Below are positions 33,301 to 43,415 of a stretch of DNA of 64,000 bases, in pieces. Position numbers and translations under genes: made by a program. The notes under the pieces are model-generated. The model was not told the origin of the DNA, ran no database searches, and saw only the letters and a list, made by a program, of their open reading frames with translations. The stretch lies in contig BSBM01000711.1 of NCBI GenBank assembly GCA_027924585.1, forward strand, positions 7,389,001 through 7,453,000, given 5' to 3'. This DNA is from Larix kaempferi. Its lineage: Eukaryota; Streptophyta; Pinopsida; Pinales; Pinaceae. Position 1 is the first letter of the stretch. Every line of letters starts with the position of its first letter.

Positions 33301-34616
33301 ACTATGATGAGACTTTTGCTCCAGTGGCTTGGTATTCCTCTATCAGGGCAGTGATATCGATTGCAGCAGAGATGGGTTGGAAGATCCACCAGATGGATGT
33401 GAAGACCGCATTTCTCAATGGTCTTCTGCAGGAGGAGGTGTATTTGGAGCAGCCACAGGGTTTCTAGATACATGGGAGAGATTCTCATGTGTGCAGGCTT
33501 AGGAAAGCCTTGTACGGTCTGAAGCAAGCTCCCAGAGCTTGGTACTCCAGGATAGATGCATATCTGATTTCGATGGGATTCCAGAAGAGTGAGGCTAATC
33601 CCAACCTATACTACATTGTGGTTGGTGGAGATCCACTCATTCTTCTGCTATATGTTGATGATTTATTTATCACTGGAGATGAGCGTCTTATTGCACAATG
33701 CAAGAGAGATCTTGCAGCTGAGTATGAGATGACAGATATTGGGCTAATGCATTACTATTTGGGGATGGAGGTATGGCAGGAGCCAGGACATATTTTCCTA
33801 GGACAGGGGAAGTATGCTGCAGAGATTCTGAAGATTTTTCGGATGGACGACTGCAGGCCTATGTCTACACCTATGATCACCAACTTGAAGCAACTTCATG
33901 CTTCAGATGGTAAGTTGGTGGATCCCACACTATATCGTCAGCTCATCGGATCGTTGATGTATCTGGTCAACACCAGGCCAAACTTGTCCTTTGCAGTCAA
34001 CACTCTTAGCCAATTCATGGTGCAGCCTAGGAGTGTACACTGGAGTGCTGCAAAGCACATCTTGAGATACCTAGCAGGGACGGTGGATTATGGTCTGAAC
34101 TACAGGGGTTCAGGTGGAGTCAGCTTGGTTGGGTTCACAGATTCAGACTAGGCAGGTTGTGTGAGGGACCGGAAGAGCACTTCCGGTTGCTGTTTCAGCT
34201 TGGGCTCGGCAGCAGTGTCGTGGTTCAGCAGGAAACAGAAGTCCGTTGCATTGAGTTCTACTGAGGCTAAGTATATGGCAGCCAGTCAGGCGACTTGCGA
34301 ATCACTGTGGCTTCGTAAGTTATTGGTAGATTTATTTGATCAGCAGCTGAGACCTACGGTGATTTACTGCGACAATCAGAGTTGCATTCAACTCTCTGAG
34401 AATCCGGTTTTCCATGACAGGTCGAAGCACATTGAGATCAGGTACCACTTCATTCGGGACTACGTTCAGAGAGGAGCAGTTGAGCTACAGTATATATCCA
34501 CTGATCAGCAGGTTGCAGATGTCCTAACGAAATCTTTGGGGAGGGGAAAGTTTGTCTTCTTCAGAGATAAGTTGGGAGTGGTGCGGAACACCTTCCTCGG
34601 TAAGAGGGAGTGTTAG
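30324..34616 (+). pseudogene. Copia gag-pol polyprotein with three in-frame TAG codons
   Basis: One reading frame of 1,430 codons is interrupted only by TAG at 32,661, 33,465 and 34,149; there are no frameshifts. Domains in order: gag (UBN2-type, residues about 10-190); zinc knuckle C-x2-C-x4-H-x4-C at about 249-262; protease D-S-G-A-S near 337; integrase His/Cys region from about 472, then D near 535, D near 600 and E near 636; RT after the first TAG with Y-V-D-D near 33,651; RNase H from 34,100 with S-S-T-E-A-K-Y. The third TAG replaces the Trp normally found in the F-T-D-S-D-W-A-G-C motif. The terminal stop overlaps the first bases of the 3' LTR. It cannot yield full-length pol without readthrough. 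Confidence 0.93.
34601..34610 (+). other. Polypurine tract
   Basis: TAAGAGGGAG abuts the TGTTAG start of the 3' LTR. Confidence 0.85.
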
Positions 34617-35355
34617 TTTTTGTACCTTGATATGTGTTCCCCTAGTGATTCCTAGCCTAAGTCACTAAGGAGGGGGAAAAGTGACCCTCACATTAATTAC
34701 ACATTAATGAGACTTTATGTTTTTAAAGTCACTTTTTGTCTAAAGTTAAAGTGGGTGAGCAATAAATTATTTAAGTGATTTAATTAATGTGACTTTTGCT
34801 CTCATCTAATCCTAGCCATTGGATTGAGAGATTCACCACCATTGGATTAGAATACCATTTAGGGATTAGACAAAAAGGGAGGGAGGCTCATAACCTAAAT
34901 CATTGTGATGGTTGTGAATGAGAGAGAGGTCGAGAGAGAGCTGAAAGGACACCAGCGAGACTGTCATTCCCTTGGCACGAGTTTCCAGGCATGGGTTTCT
35001 TGCAGTGGCTCAGATTTCGAGGCATTCATTTATGGCATTTATTATCAGCACAGTAAATAGATGGAGCTGTCATCTCAAGCACTAAAATCGTGGTGATCCC
35101 GTACAGCAGCAGCATGCAGGTAGAGGAAGTTTCTGGGCTTAGATCTCGAGGCTGCTTCATATTGTTGAGGCACATATATTGTGATATAAAACCCAGGCAC
35201 TAATCCCGAGTTCACTGTCACGCTAGTTGAAGAGATACCACTGCACGGTTTTATGAGATGTGACTGGTACAGTGGTCTGTACAGCAGTCATTTACAGTCA
35301 CGGTTTTGGGGTTAGTACATGCACAAATTCCAGTAACAGTCAGCAGGGTTTTGAG

Positions 35356-37381
35356 TGTAATGTCTCTTATTAGGAATTTTATTAAAATGGCAATTTTCCA
35401 CTTTTTTTCCCTAGTTCGACCTTTGACTAGTTTAATCTTTAGGTCCCAAATTTGCCCCAAATGATTTCAAATCTTCTGAGAAGGTATATGAATGAGATTA
35501 GAACATAAATATGTGTTTTAAGGATGCCTTTGGACCTTTAAAATACTTCTGCAAATACTCTTTCAATTCTGGCCAATGTAGGGAACTTTACTAGTAATTT
35601 GCCTTTGACTAGTATTGGTCTCTATGTCTCGAATTGACTCCAAATGCCTTCAAATCTTCAAGGAAGGTGTATGAATGATATTAAGACTTGAATATGATGT
35701 TCAGGGATGATATATGGCCACCAAAATACCTCTGCAAACTCTCTTAAAATTCTGGACCAAGTATGCAATTTTACTAGTAATTTGGGGTTCAAATCCCCCT
35801 GGGGTAAGTATTGAAAATGGCTTCCCAAATGCCTCCAAAGCCACTCAAATTTCTGAACAGAGGTAGGGAATGTATTAAGGATGTTATTAAGGTCTCATGT
35901 GCACCATTAATTGATTATTATATCTGTTCCAACCCTCTCCCATTCAACTGCAAAAATCACCAATTCGACCGTTGGGGAAATGGCACTATTTCTTCTCCCG
36001 GTGCAAGTAAACTAAGTAAAAATACTTCAAATGCTCAAGTACAGTACATGAAACTTGTAGAAGACATCCATGGAATTATATTGACCACAAATATATCAGA
36101 GAATCATCCATTCATTCGAAATCATCATCAATACATTGGCTCACAACAAGGTAGTGGGGAAATGGCATTGTTCTTCCATTAAAAATGAGATTTATACATT
36201 TCTACTTGGAATTTTGACCTGAAACTTTTTGGAGATGAAGAACAGAGTATTTACTTCATATTACAAAAGAAATGGGGCATTAAAAGCTTCCCCAAAGAGT
36301 ACAATAGCTCACCAAAAACGCCCTCCCTCAAGGATCAAGAATATGCCATCAAAACCGGAAATGGTTGAAGGAGCGAGCTGCAATAGAAGAAACCATGAGC
36401 TGCCCTGTAGCTTACACCTGCAAATAAAGACTCCATTAAATCTCCAAATGAAAGGTCTGAATGGCCTTTCCAATTGCAAACTTGGATGGGAATCTTTCAC
36501 CCTCGAAATTGGCTAAGGCAAGAAACTAGTCATCCACTAGCTCTCCCTCTTCACAATTGCAATTGCAAATTCTACAAATGATCAAAAGCTGGTTTCATTC
36601 TTTGTTATTGACATTTATAAACTTCTAATGTCCTCCATGGGTCGAATTCCTTCCAAGAGACTCATGCCAACTCATGTTGGGAAGAGATTCCAAAGAACGC
36701 CACTTGTACAACAATTCCTAGTCTCCCACTTCCACCAAATCACATGTGGAAGCATCTTAGCTGCCCTAACACCCTTGAGCGCCCTCTTGGAGTCTATTTT
36801 TAGCCCTGACATGTCATATATGTCATATGTCAGCCTTCAGATCTGATTTGTGTCATAGGTGTCATAGCATCTTCATTATTGTTGTCATAGAGCTAGGGAA
36901 TCTAGCCCAAGTGTCTCACTAGCTCCAAATTGCCTCTTCCTCTTCCATGGGAGTTACTCTTCCTCTATATTTCGACCTTGGATGAGTCATGCAATGAATA
37001 ATACCTTTTGGACTCCCCCAAGTATGTTACCATTCACCTTGAATTCGAATTGGTGAGAGAATGATGCCAAATGTAGTGGGAAAATCTAGCCATATGTGGG
37101 TCCCACTTCCTCCATGTGTCTTCATGATCAAATGCCACTTTGATTTTCACTTGTATATATTTATTTAGATCATTTATTAAATATTTATGCCACTCTAATG
37201 TTCAAACATCATTTATTATCCCCATTATTCCAAATCCCAAAGCTTCCACCCCAAACCTAGGAAACTAGTAATTTTCCTCCTTGGCAATTATTTGACCTTT
37301 AACATCAATTTTACAAACTCTAATGAATATGGCCAATGTGATTAGGCCATTGTGACCCAATACCAAATTTGGGACATGACA
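35356..37381 (-). repeat. 3' LTR of the nested minus-strand element
   Basis: This 2,026-bp copy pairs with 40,893-42,917. Several antisense ORFs of 60-120 codons occur at identical places in both copies, but I do not regard them as genes. Confidence 0.92.
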
Positions 37382-37398
37382 AATCCTCCCTTCCCAAT
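37382..37398 (-). other. Polypurine tract of the nested element
   Basis: The minus strand reads ATTGGGAAGGGAGGATT directly before the 3' LTR. Confidence 0.75.
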
Positions 37399-37735
37399 AT
37401 TGCTTGTCCTCAAGCAATTTTAAATGTGGGTGTTGAAGAACCTGCTTTCTGTATAATTCTTTGAAGTTGCCATTGAATTGCCCAACCTTGAGTCTTTGAG
37501 TTTCCATGAAGATTTTAGAGAGGAACCACCATGCTTGTTGCTGCACTACTCTGATTAAAATCACTTTATTAAGTGGGGAATCCATCTCCCATACTGCTTG
37601 CTTCCCCAAAAAATATGAAACCAATGAGATAAAAATTATTCCAGGGTCCCATTGCTTGTATTGCACCCCAACAATGAAGAGTGCTCTCCAACCCATACCA
37701 TCAGATAAGATGATTCCTGGATCCCATTTTCTTGT

Positions 37736-38584
37736 CTACATTCTTCCAAACATCATGAGTACAAAATATATATCATCAAAGTACATAACTACATAATGAA
37801 AATGTACATCAAGGAGGTGCTTCATCAAAGAATCATGAAAGTGCTTGTACCTCCAAGCAAGTAGACCACGATTTTCCAAGTGCATACAATCTTCAAGTGA
37901 CCAATCAAATCTGCTCCAATGACATAGGTGAGGATCCCATGTCCTATAATGCTGCTCCAAAAGGATGTGATATGCATCAAAATATTCAACCATGTATTCT
38001 TTCATCCAAGAAGTGAATGAAGAATCTCCACTAAAATCTGAACCAAATAATGAGCAGAAAAAACAAGGAGACTTCAAATGACTCAAAGAAGTCTCACCCA
38101 TACATCCATGAATGTGAGAATCATAAAGATGTAACAAAGTATGTGGCTGCCAACAAAAATGTTCTCCCATCATAAATCTATTCACCCAAGTGTTGGATGA
38201 AGTTCCTCTAACATCAAATGAACCTAGTGTTGAGCAAGAAAAACCATGAGTCTTCAAGTGACTCCAATCCATATCATAGGTGCATCCATGTAGATGTGAA
38301 TCATCATAAAGTGACAAATTATGCTGCTGCAAATGTGAATAAGAATGTGCTCCAACCATGTCATCATGAAAGTTAAATCTAGGAGTTCCATACTCCTCAT
38401 GTGGCACCATCAAAAAGAACTCTTTCACACATACTTCATTGAGACTAATGTTGCAAAACATGGAATTGTAGGATGTAGGAGAATGAACTAAATCACCCAA
38501 ATGATCAAAAAGTGCAAAAGTTTCATCATGGGAAGGATCCATGTGGGTAGTATCATGCAGCTCCTTCAAAAGTGGGAAACCTTT
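37736..38584 (-). CDS. Second frame of the nested element: repeated C-terminal module
   Basis: About 277 codons are open, beginning K-E-L-H-D-T-T-H-M-D-P-S-H-D. This module is nearly identical to one inside the 711-residue ORF (39,389-38,869), so it is a tandem copy of its C-terminal part. It continues beyond the module with H-R-M-like His/Trp/Tyr-rich sequence (L-E-D-C-M-H-L-E-N-R-G-L-L-A-W-R-Y-K) and ends Y-F-D-D-I-Y-F-V-L-M-M-F-G-R-M. The upstream truncated module breaks continuity with the main ORF. It may be the original C-terminus, now separated by the duplication. No known domain is recognised. Confidence 0.55.
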   Translation of the reverse strand, partial: KGFPLLKELHDTTHMDPSHDETFALFDHLGDLVHSPTSYNSMFCNISLNEVCVKEFFLMVPHEEYGTPRFNFHDDMVGAHSYSHLQQHNLSLYDDSHLHGCTYDMDWSHLKTHGFSCSTLGSFDVRGTSSNTWVNRFMMGEHFCWQPHTLLHLYDSHIHGCMGETSLSHLKSPCFFCSLFGSDFSGDSSFTSWMKEYMVEYFDAYHILLEQHYRTWDPHLCHWSRFDWSLEDCMHLENRGLLAWRYKHFHDSLMKHLLDVHFHYVVMYFDDIYFVLMMFGRM

Positions 38585-39390
38585 GTCAAATGACTCAAAT
38601 GACTCAAAGAAGTCTCACCCATACATCCATGAATGTGAGAATCATAAAGATGTAACAAAGTATGTGGCTGCCAACAAAAATGTTCTCCCATCATAACCCT
38701 TTCACCCATACTTCATTGAGACTAATGTTGCAAAACACGGAATTGTAGGATGTAGGAGAATGAACTAAATCACCCAAATGATCAAAAAGTGCAAAAGTTT
38801 CATCATGGGAAGGATCCATGTGGGTAGTATCATGCAGCTCCTTCAAAAGTGGGAAACCTTTGTCAAATGACTTCAAATGACTCAAAGAAGTCTCACCCAT
38901 ACATCCATGAATGTGAGAATCATAAAGATGTAACAAAGTATGTGGCTGCCAACAAAAATGTTCTCCCATCATAAATCTATTCACCCAAGTGTTGGATGAA
39001 GTTCCTCTAACATCAAATGAACCTAGTGTTGAGCAAGAAAAACCATGAGTCTTCAAGTGACTCCAATCCATATCATAGGTGCATCCATGTAGATGTGAAT
39101 CATCATAAAGTGACAAATTATGCTGCTGCAAATGTGAATAAGAATGTGCTCCAACCATGTCATCATGAAAGTTAAATCTAGGAGTTCCATACTCCTCATG
39201 TGGCACCATCAAAAAGAACCCTTTCACCCATACTTCATTGAGACTAATGTTGCAAAACATGGAATTGTAGGATGTAGGAGAATGAACTAAATCACCCAAA
39301 TGATCAAAAAGTGCAAAAGTTTCATCATGGGAAGGATCCATGTGGGTAGTATCATGCAGCTCCTTCAAAAGTGGGAAACCTTTGTCATAG
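38584..39390 (-). repeat. Tandem duplication of the coding module, one copy internally deleted
   Basis: On the minus strand, module copy 1 is 39,390-38,869. Copy 2 starts at 38,868, but after W-V-K-G at 38,694 it jumps to the M-M-G-E-H-F-C-W-Q-P part, losing roughly 300 bases. Copy 3 starts near 38,583 and is complete. The deletion creates the stop that ends the 711-residue ORF. Confidence 0.85.
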
Positions 39391-40826
39391 ATTGGTTCCA
39401 ATGTAGAGGAATCATGCTCTTCTTTAAAAATTGCATAAGCTTCATCAAGAGACAATTGAAGTTCCTCTTCCACCACATCAAGTGTTTGGATCTCTTCAAG
39501 TTCATCTTCAAACACATTAAGCACATTCAAATTTCCACATTTCTCATGATCCACCATGTCATGAGAATCCTCCAAACAATCTACCATTTGACAATTTGAA
39601 ACATAGGAGGAAAAACAAGTATCTTGCAACTTTTCAAGAAGTTGCTCATTTTGAATTGTGAGCTTATGATTATCCTCATTATTCTTCAAGTATGCATCAT
39701 GTAACAATTCATTAAGCTCAAACAAATGGTTTCTATCAAAAAGCAAAGACATGAAATTACCTTTAATGTGGCACATTGCTCTTTGAATCTTCTCCATGTC
39801 TTCAAGGAAGGATGTTTCCTCCAATGAAGTAGCTCTCCAACAAGAATTTGACACCAATGCTTGAGTGTCATGGAGAATGTTGAGGGACTTTTGGATCTTC
39901 TTTTCATTCATCTTTAAGGACCCTTCAAGAAAATGAGGTTTTTGCAAATGAACCTCCTCATATTCTTTATTTTTTCTTGGACCAACTTCATGAAGCTCAA
40001 GTGGTGATGGGGAAGTTGATCTTGGTTCTTCTTCAACTGCTACAAGGTCTTCATTATCATGCTTAATGAAACTTGTACTTGTAGAAACACTTTCAAAAGT
40101 GATCTCTATGTCACCAACATAGAGGTGTGAGCACCCATCAGTAGGTACTCCTTCATAGTTTAAGCATCCATCAGTAGATGCTCTTTGGTTCATGTCTAAG
40201 CTAGAAGATGTCTCGAAATGGTCTTCCATATTTTCAATAGAATCTTCTTCATGCTCTTGTGATGTCTCTTCCTTTTGCTCTTTAAAGCAAGCTGATGCAT
40301 TTTTCCCCTTGTCTTCCTTAGGATCAATATATTTGGAATCTCTTCTTGAATAAATCTCAAAAGCTCTCCTCAAGGAGGACATCATTTCATGCACACATAT
40401 ATGATACTCACTCCAAGGGTTTTTACAAGAAGGGCATAAACCTTTCTTCACTAACTCCACATCTTCATTTTTGGGCCTATTTTTAAAAACATGTTCAGCA
40501 TAGTACTCAAAAGACATGGCATTTTGTGTATTTTTGCTCGAAGCAAGATATTCTTGATATTTTTGATATTGTTGGGGCAAGGTTTTATATTTTTCTCTCC
40601 ATCTTTGGAACTCGCTCATAGAATTATCCTTGGTTGGTGTGACACACTCATATTCATCATATCTAAATTCATAAGAATAATCTTCATTTCTCCTAAAATT
40701 GTAAGAAGTGTTGCATGATGGCACCTCTTCCTCGTACCATTCACATTCTGCTTCATATTGCTCATAAGCATCTGCATATTCCTCATAAGAATTGTACTCA
40801 TAGGATTCATCATAATAGTAAGACAT
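38691..40826 (-). CDS. Large acidic, Tyr/Glu-rich protein of the nested LTR element (711 aa), unknown
   Basis: From the first in-frame ATG, 55 bases after the primer-binding-site side of the leader, the protein begins with a Tyr/Glu-rich low-complexity segment (S-Y-Y-Y-D-E-S-Y-E-Y-N, residues 1-60). A charged region (Q-R-W-R-E-K-Y-K) follows, then a Cys/His motif C-P-S-C-x7-H-x-C near residues 130-143 that could bind zinc. The centre is acidic and Ser-rich. Residues about 300-440 look helical. The C-terminus carries His/Asp-rich modules (H-M-D-P-S-H-D-E-T, H-L-H-G-C-T-Y-D). No gag, protease or polymerase signature is evident. Its position directly after the primer site is where gag lies, so a structural role is possible. 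This is inference from position only. Confidence 0.65.
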   Translation of the reverse strand: MSYYYDESYEYNSYEEYADAYEQYEAECEWYEEEVPSCNTSYNFRRNEDYSYEFRYDEYECVTPTKDNSMSEFQRWREKYKTLPQQYQKYQEYLASSKNTQNAMSFEYYAEHVFKNRPKNEDVELVKKGLCPSCKNPWSEYHICVHEMMSSLRRAFEIYSRRDSKYIDPKEDKGKNASACFKEQKEETSQEHEEDSIENMEDHFETSSSLDMNQRASTDGCLNYEGVPTDGCSHLYVGDIEITFESVSTSTSFIKHDNEDLVAVEEEPRSTSPSPLELHEVGPRKNKEYEEVHLQKPHFLEGSLKMNEKKIQKSLNILHDTQALVSNSCWRATSLEETSFLEDMEKIQRAMCHIKGNFMSLLFDRNHLFELNELLHDAYLKNNEDNHKLTIQNEQLLEKLQDTCFSSYVSNCQMVDCLEDSHDMVDHEKCGNLNVLNVFEDELEEIQTLDVVEEELQLSLDEAYAIFKEEHDSSTLEPIYDKGFPLLKELHDTTHMDPSHDETFALFDHLGDLVHSPTSYNSMFCNISLNEVWVKGFFLMVPHEEYGTPRFNFHDDMVGAHSYSHLQQHNLSLYDDSHLHGCTYDMDWSHLKTHGFSCSTLGSFDVRGTSSNTWVNRFMMGEHFCWQPHTLLHLYDSHIHGCMGETSLSHLKSFDKGFPLLKELHDTTHMDPSHDETFALFDHLGDLVHSPTSYNSVFCNISLNEVWVKGL

Positions 40827-40875
40827 GGCTGCCAATTATTCTTGAATGTATGTACCTAATCCACAGGTGCAAGGA

Positions 40876-40892
40876 CCATGCTCTGATACCAC
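40876..40892 (-). other. Primer-binding site of the nested element
   Basis: The minus strand reads GTGGTATCAGAGCATGG, the initiator tRNA-Met site, adjoining the 5' LTR. Confidence 0.9.
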
Positions 40893-42917
40893 TGTAATGT
40901 CCCTTATTAGGAATTTTATTAAAATGGCAATTTTCCACTTTTTTCCCTAGTTCGACCTTTGACTAGTTTAATCTTTAGGTCCCAAATTTGCCCCAAATGA
41001 TTTCAAATCTTCTTAGAAGGTATATGAATGAGATTAGAACATAAATATGTGTTTTAAGGATGCCTTTGGACCTTTAAAATACTTCTGCAAATACTCTTTC
41101 AATTCTGGCCAATGTAGGGAACTTTACTAATAATTTGCCTTTGACTAGTATTGGTCTCTATGTCTCGAATTGACTCCAAATGCCTTCAAATCTTCAAGGA
41201 AGGTGTATGAATGATATTAAGACTTGAATATGATGTTCAGGGATGATATATGGCCACCAAAATACCTCTGCAAACTCTCTTAAGATTCTGGACCAAGTAT
41301 GCAATTTTACTAGTAATTTGGGGTTTAAATCCCCCTGGGGTAAGTATTGAAAATGGCTTCCCAAATGCCTCCAAAGCCACTCAAATTTCTGAACAGAGGT
41401 AGGGAATGTATTAAGGATGTTATTAAGGTCTCATGTGCACCATTAATTGATTATTATATCTGTTCCAACCCTCTCCCATTCAACTGCAAAAATCACCAAT
41501 TCGACCCTTGGGGAAATGGCACTATTTCTTCTCCTAGTGCAAGTAAACTAAGTAAAAATACTTCAAATGCTCAAGTACAGTACATGAAACTTGTAGAAGA
41601 CATCCATGGAATTATATTGACCACAAATATATCAGAGAATCATCCATTCATTCGAAATCATCATCAATACATTGGCTCACAACAAGGTAGTGGGGAAATG
41701 GCATTGTTCTTCCATTAAAAATGAGATTTATACATTTCTACTTGGAATTTTGACCTGAAACTTTTTGGAGATGAAGAACAGAGTATTTACTTCATATTAC
41801 AAAAGAAATGGGGCATTAAAAGCTTCCCCAAAGAGTACAATAGCTCACCAAAAACGCCCTCCCTCAAGGATCAAGAATATGCCATCAAAACCGGAAATGG
41901 TTGAAGGAGCGAGCTGCAATAGAAGAAACCATGAGCTGCCCTGTAGCTTACACCTGCAAATAAAGACTCCATTAAATCTCCAAATGAAAGGTCTGAATGG
42001 CCTTTCCAATTGCCAACTTGGATGGGAATCTTTCACCCTCGAAATTGGCTAAGGCAAGAAACTAATCATCCACTAGCTCTCCCTCTTCACAATTGCAATT
42101 GCAAATTCTACAAATGATCAAAAGCTGATTTCATTCTTTGTTATTGACATTTATAAACTTCTAATGTCCTCCATGGGTCGAATTCCTTCCAAGAGACTCA
42201 TGCCAACTCATGTTGGGAAGAGATTCCAAAGAACGCCACTTGTACAACAATTCCTAGTCTCCCACTTCCACCAAATCACATGTGGAAGCATCTTAGCTGC
42301 CCTAACACTCTTGAGCGCCCTCTTGGAGTCTATTTTTAGCCCTGACATGTCATATATGTCATATGTCAGCCTTCAGGTCTAATTTGTGTCATAGGTGTCA
42401 TAGCATCTTCATTATTGTTGTCATAGAGCTAGGGAATCTAGCCCAAGTGTCTCACTAGCTCCAAATTGCCTCTTCCTCTTCCATGGGAGTTACTCTTCCT
42501 CTATATTTCGACCTTGGATGAGTCATGCAATGAATAATACCTTTTGGACTCCCCCAAGTATGTTACCATTCACCTTGAATTCGAGTTGGTGAGAGAATGA
42601 TGCCAAATGTAGTGGGGAAATCTAGCCATATGTGGGTCCCACTTCCTCCATGTGTCTTCATGATCAAATGCCACTTTGATTTTCACTTGTATATATTTAT
42701 TTAGATCATTTATTAAATATTTATGTCACTCTAATGTTCAAACATCATTTATTATCCCCATTATTCCAAATCCCAAAGCTTCCACCCCAAACCTAGGAAA
42801 CTAGTAATTTTCCTCCTTGGCAATTATTTGACCTTTAACATCAATTTTACAAACTCTAATGAATATGGCCAATGTGATTAGGCCATTGTGACCCAATACC
42901 AAATTTGGGACATGACA
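40893..42917 (-). repeat. 5' LTR of the nested minus-strand element
   Basis: This 2,025-bp LTR is nearly identical to 35,356-37,381. A TATA-like minus-strand sequence (GAAATATAGAGGAAGAG) is near 42,505, a possible promoter. Confidence 0.92.
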
Positions 42918-43372
42918 TTGAGGGTGTTCTGCACTAAAATCGAGGAGGATACAGCACTCAAACCCAGCCATTAACTGCACAGAAATCAAGAGGTCTCAGC
43001 ACGCATTTCTAGGGAGCTGTTATGCACATAAATCGAGGCATTCTGGAGTGCATTTAATGTGGAGCTAAGTTGTATTTGTTTTGTACTGCTGTTACATTAC
43101 TTTGCTGAAGAAATAATAAACATCTCTCTCTCTCAACTGGTTTTCCCCGTGGGGGTTTTTCCAGGGCTCGATTTGGCCAAAAATCTCTGTGTTAAAATTT
43201 TCATGTGTGATTGCTAATTGTGTTTACAGCCTGTTAAAAGCTTTTACTGTGTGTTTACTGTTAAAGCAATTTTGTAATAAGTAACCTACAGCCTATGCAA
43301 AACTGGCTGTAGGTGAAAACCACCAAATCTTGACATAAACTAGCAGACAGTTAAAGGGCAGAAAATTCTACA

Positions 43373-43415
43373 AGCTCTAGGTCGTTTGGAAATTGCAGTT
43401 TGAATAACTATACAC
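43373..43415 (+). pseudogene. rpoB: Plastid rpoB fragment, segment 2
   Basis: Between the Copia target site and the next insertion, 43 bases continue the beta-subunit frame (L-G-R-L-E-I-A-V, a stop, then I-T-I-H). They link segment 1 to segment 3. Confidence 0.75.

Larger units (their letters stand above)
35356..42917 (-). mobile_element. Non-autonomous LTR retrotransposon encoding an unknown acidic protein
   Basis: Two 2.03-kb LTRs with TG/CA ends bound it, with a perfect TTGAG duplication in the Copia LTR. The minus-strand primer site (GTGGTATCAGAGCATGG at 40,876-40,892) and purine tract at 37,382-37,398 fix the orientation. The 3.5-kb interior encodes a 711-residue ORF and a second 3' frame, with no recognisable protease, RT, RNase H or integrase. 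The LTRs differ at roughly 17 sites (about 99.2% identity), so it is young and inserted after the host Copia. The autonomous driver is unknown. Confidence 0.9.
29017..43372 (+). mobile_element. Copia LTR retrotransposon, full structure, with nested insertion in its 3' LTR
   Basis: TG/CA-ended LTRs, a tRNA-Met primer site (30,198), a purine tract (34,601) and a perfect 5-bp duplication AGCTC (29,012-29,016 and 43,373-43,377) define the element. It was inserted in the rpoB fragment. Its length is 14.36 kb only because a 7.56-kb LTR element sits in its 3' LTR; without that it would be about 6.8 kb, within the normal Copia range. Gene order is gag-protease-integrase-RT-RNase H, as in Ty1/Copia. 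Confidence 0.95.
34611..43372 (+). repeat. Copia 3' LTR, split by a nested element
   Basis: The LTR occupies 34,611-35,355 and 42,918-43,372. TTGAG is duplicated at the split (35,351-35,355 and 42,918-42,922). The two parts together match the 5' LTR along its whole length. Confidence 0.93.

Noticed and set aside
35811-36516. Plus-strand ORFs of 123 and 95 codons in the LTRs of the nested element, repeated at 41,347-42,052
   Set aside because: They are antisense to the element and identical only because LTRs are copies. No domain is recognised.
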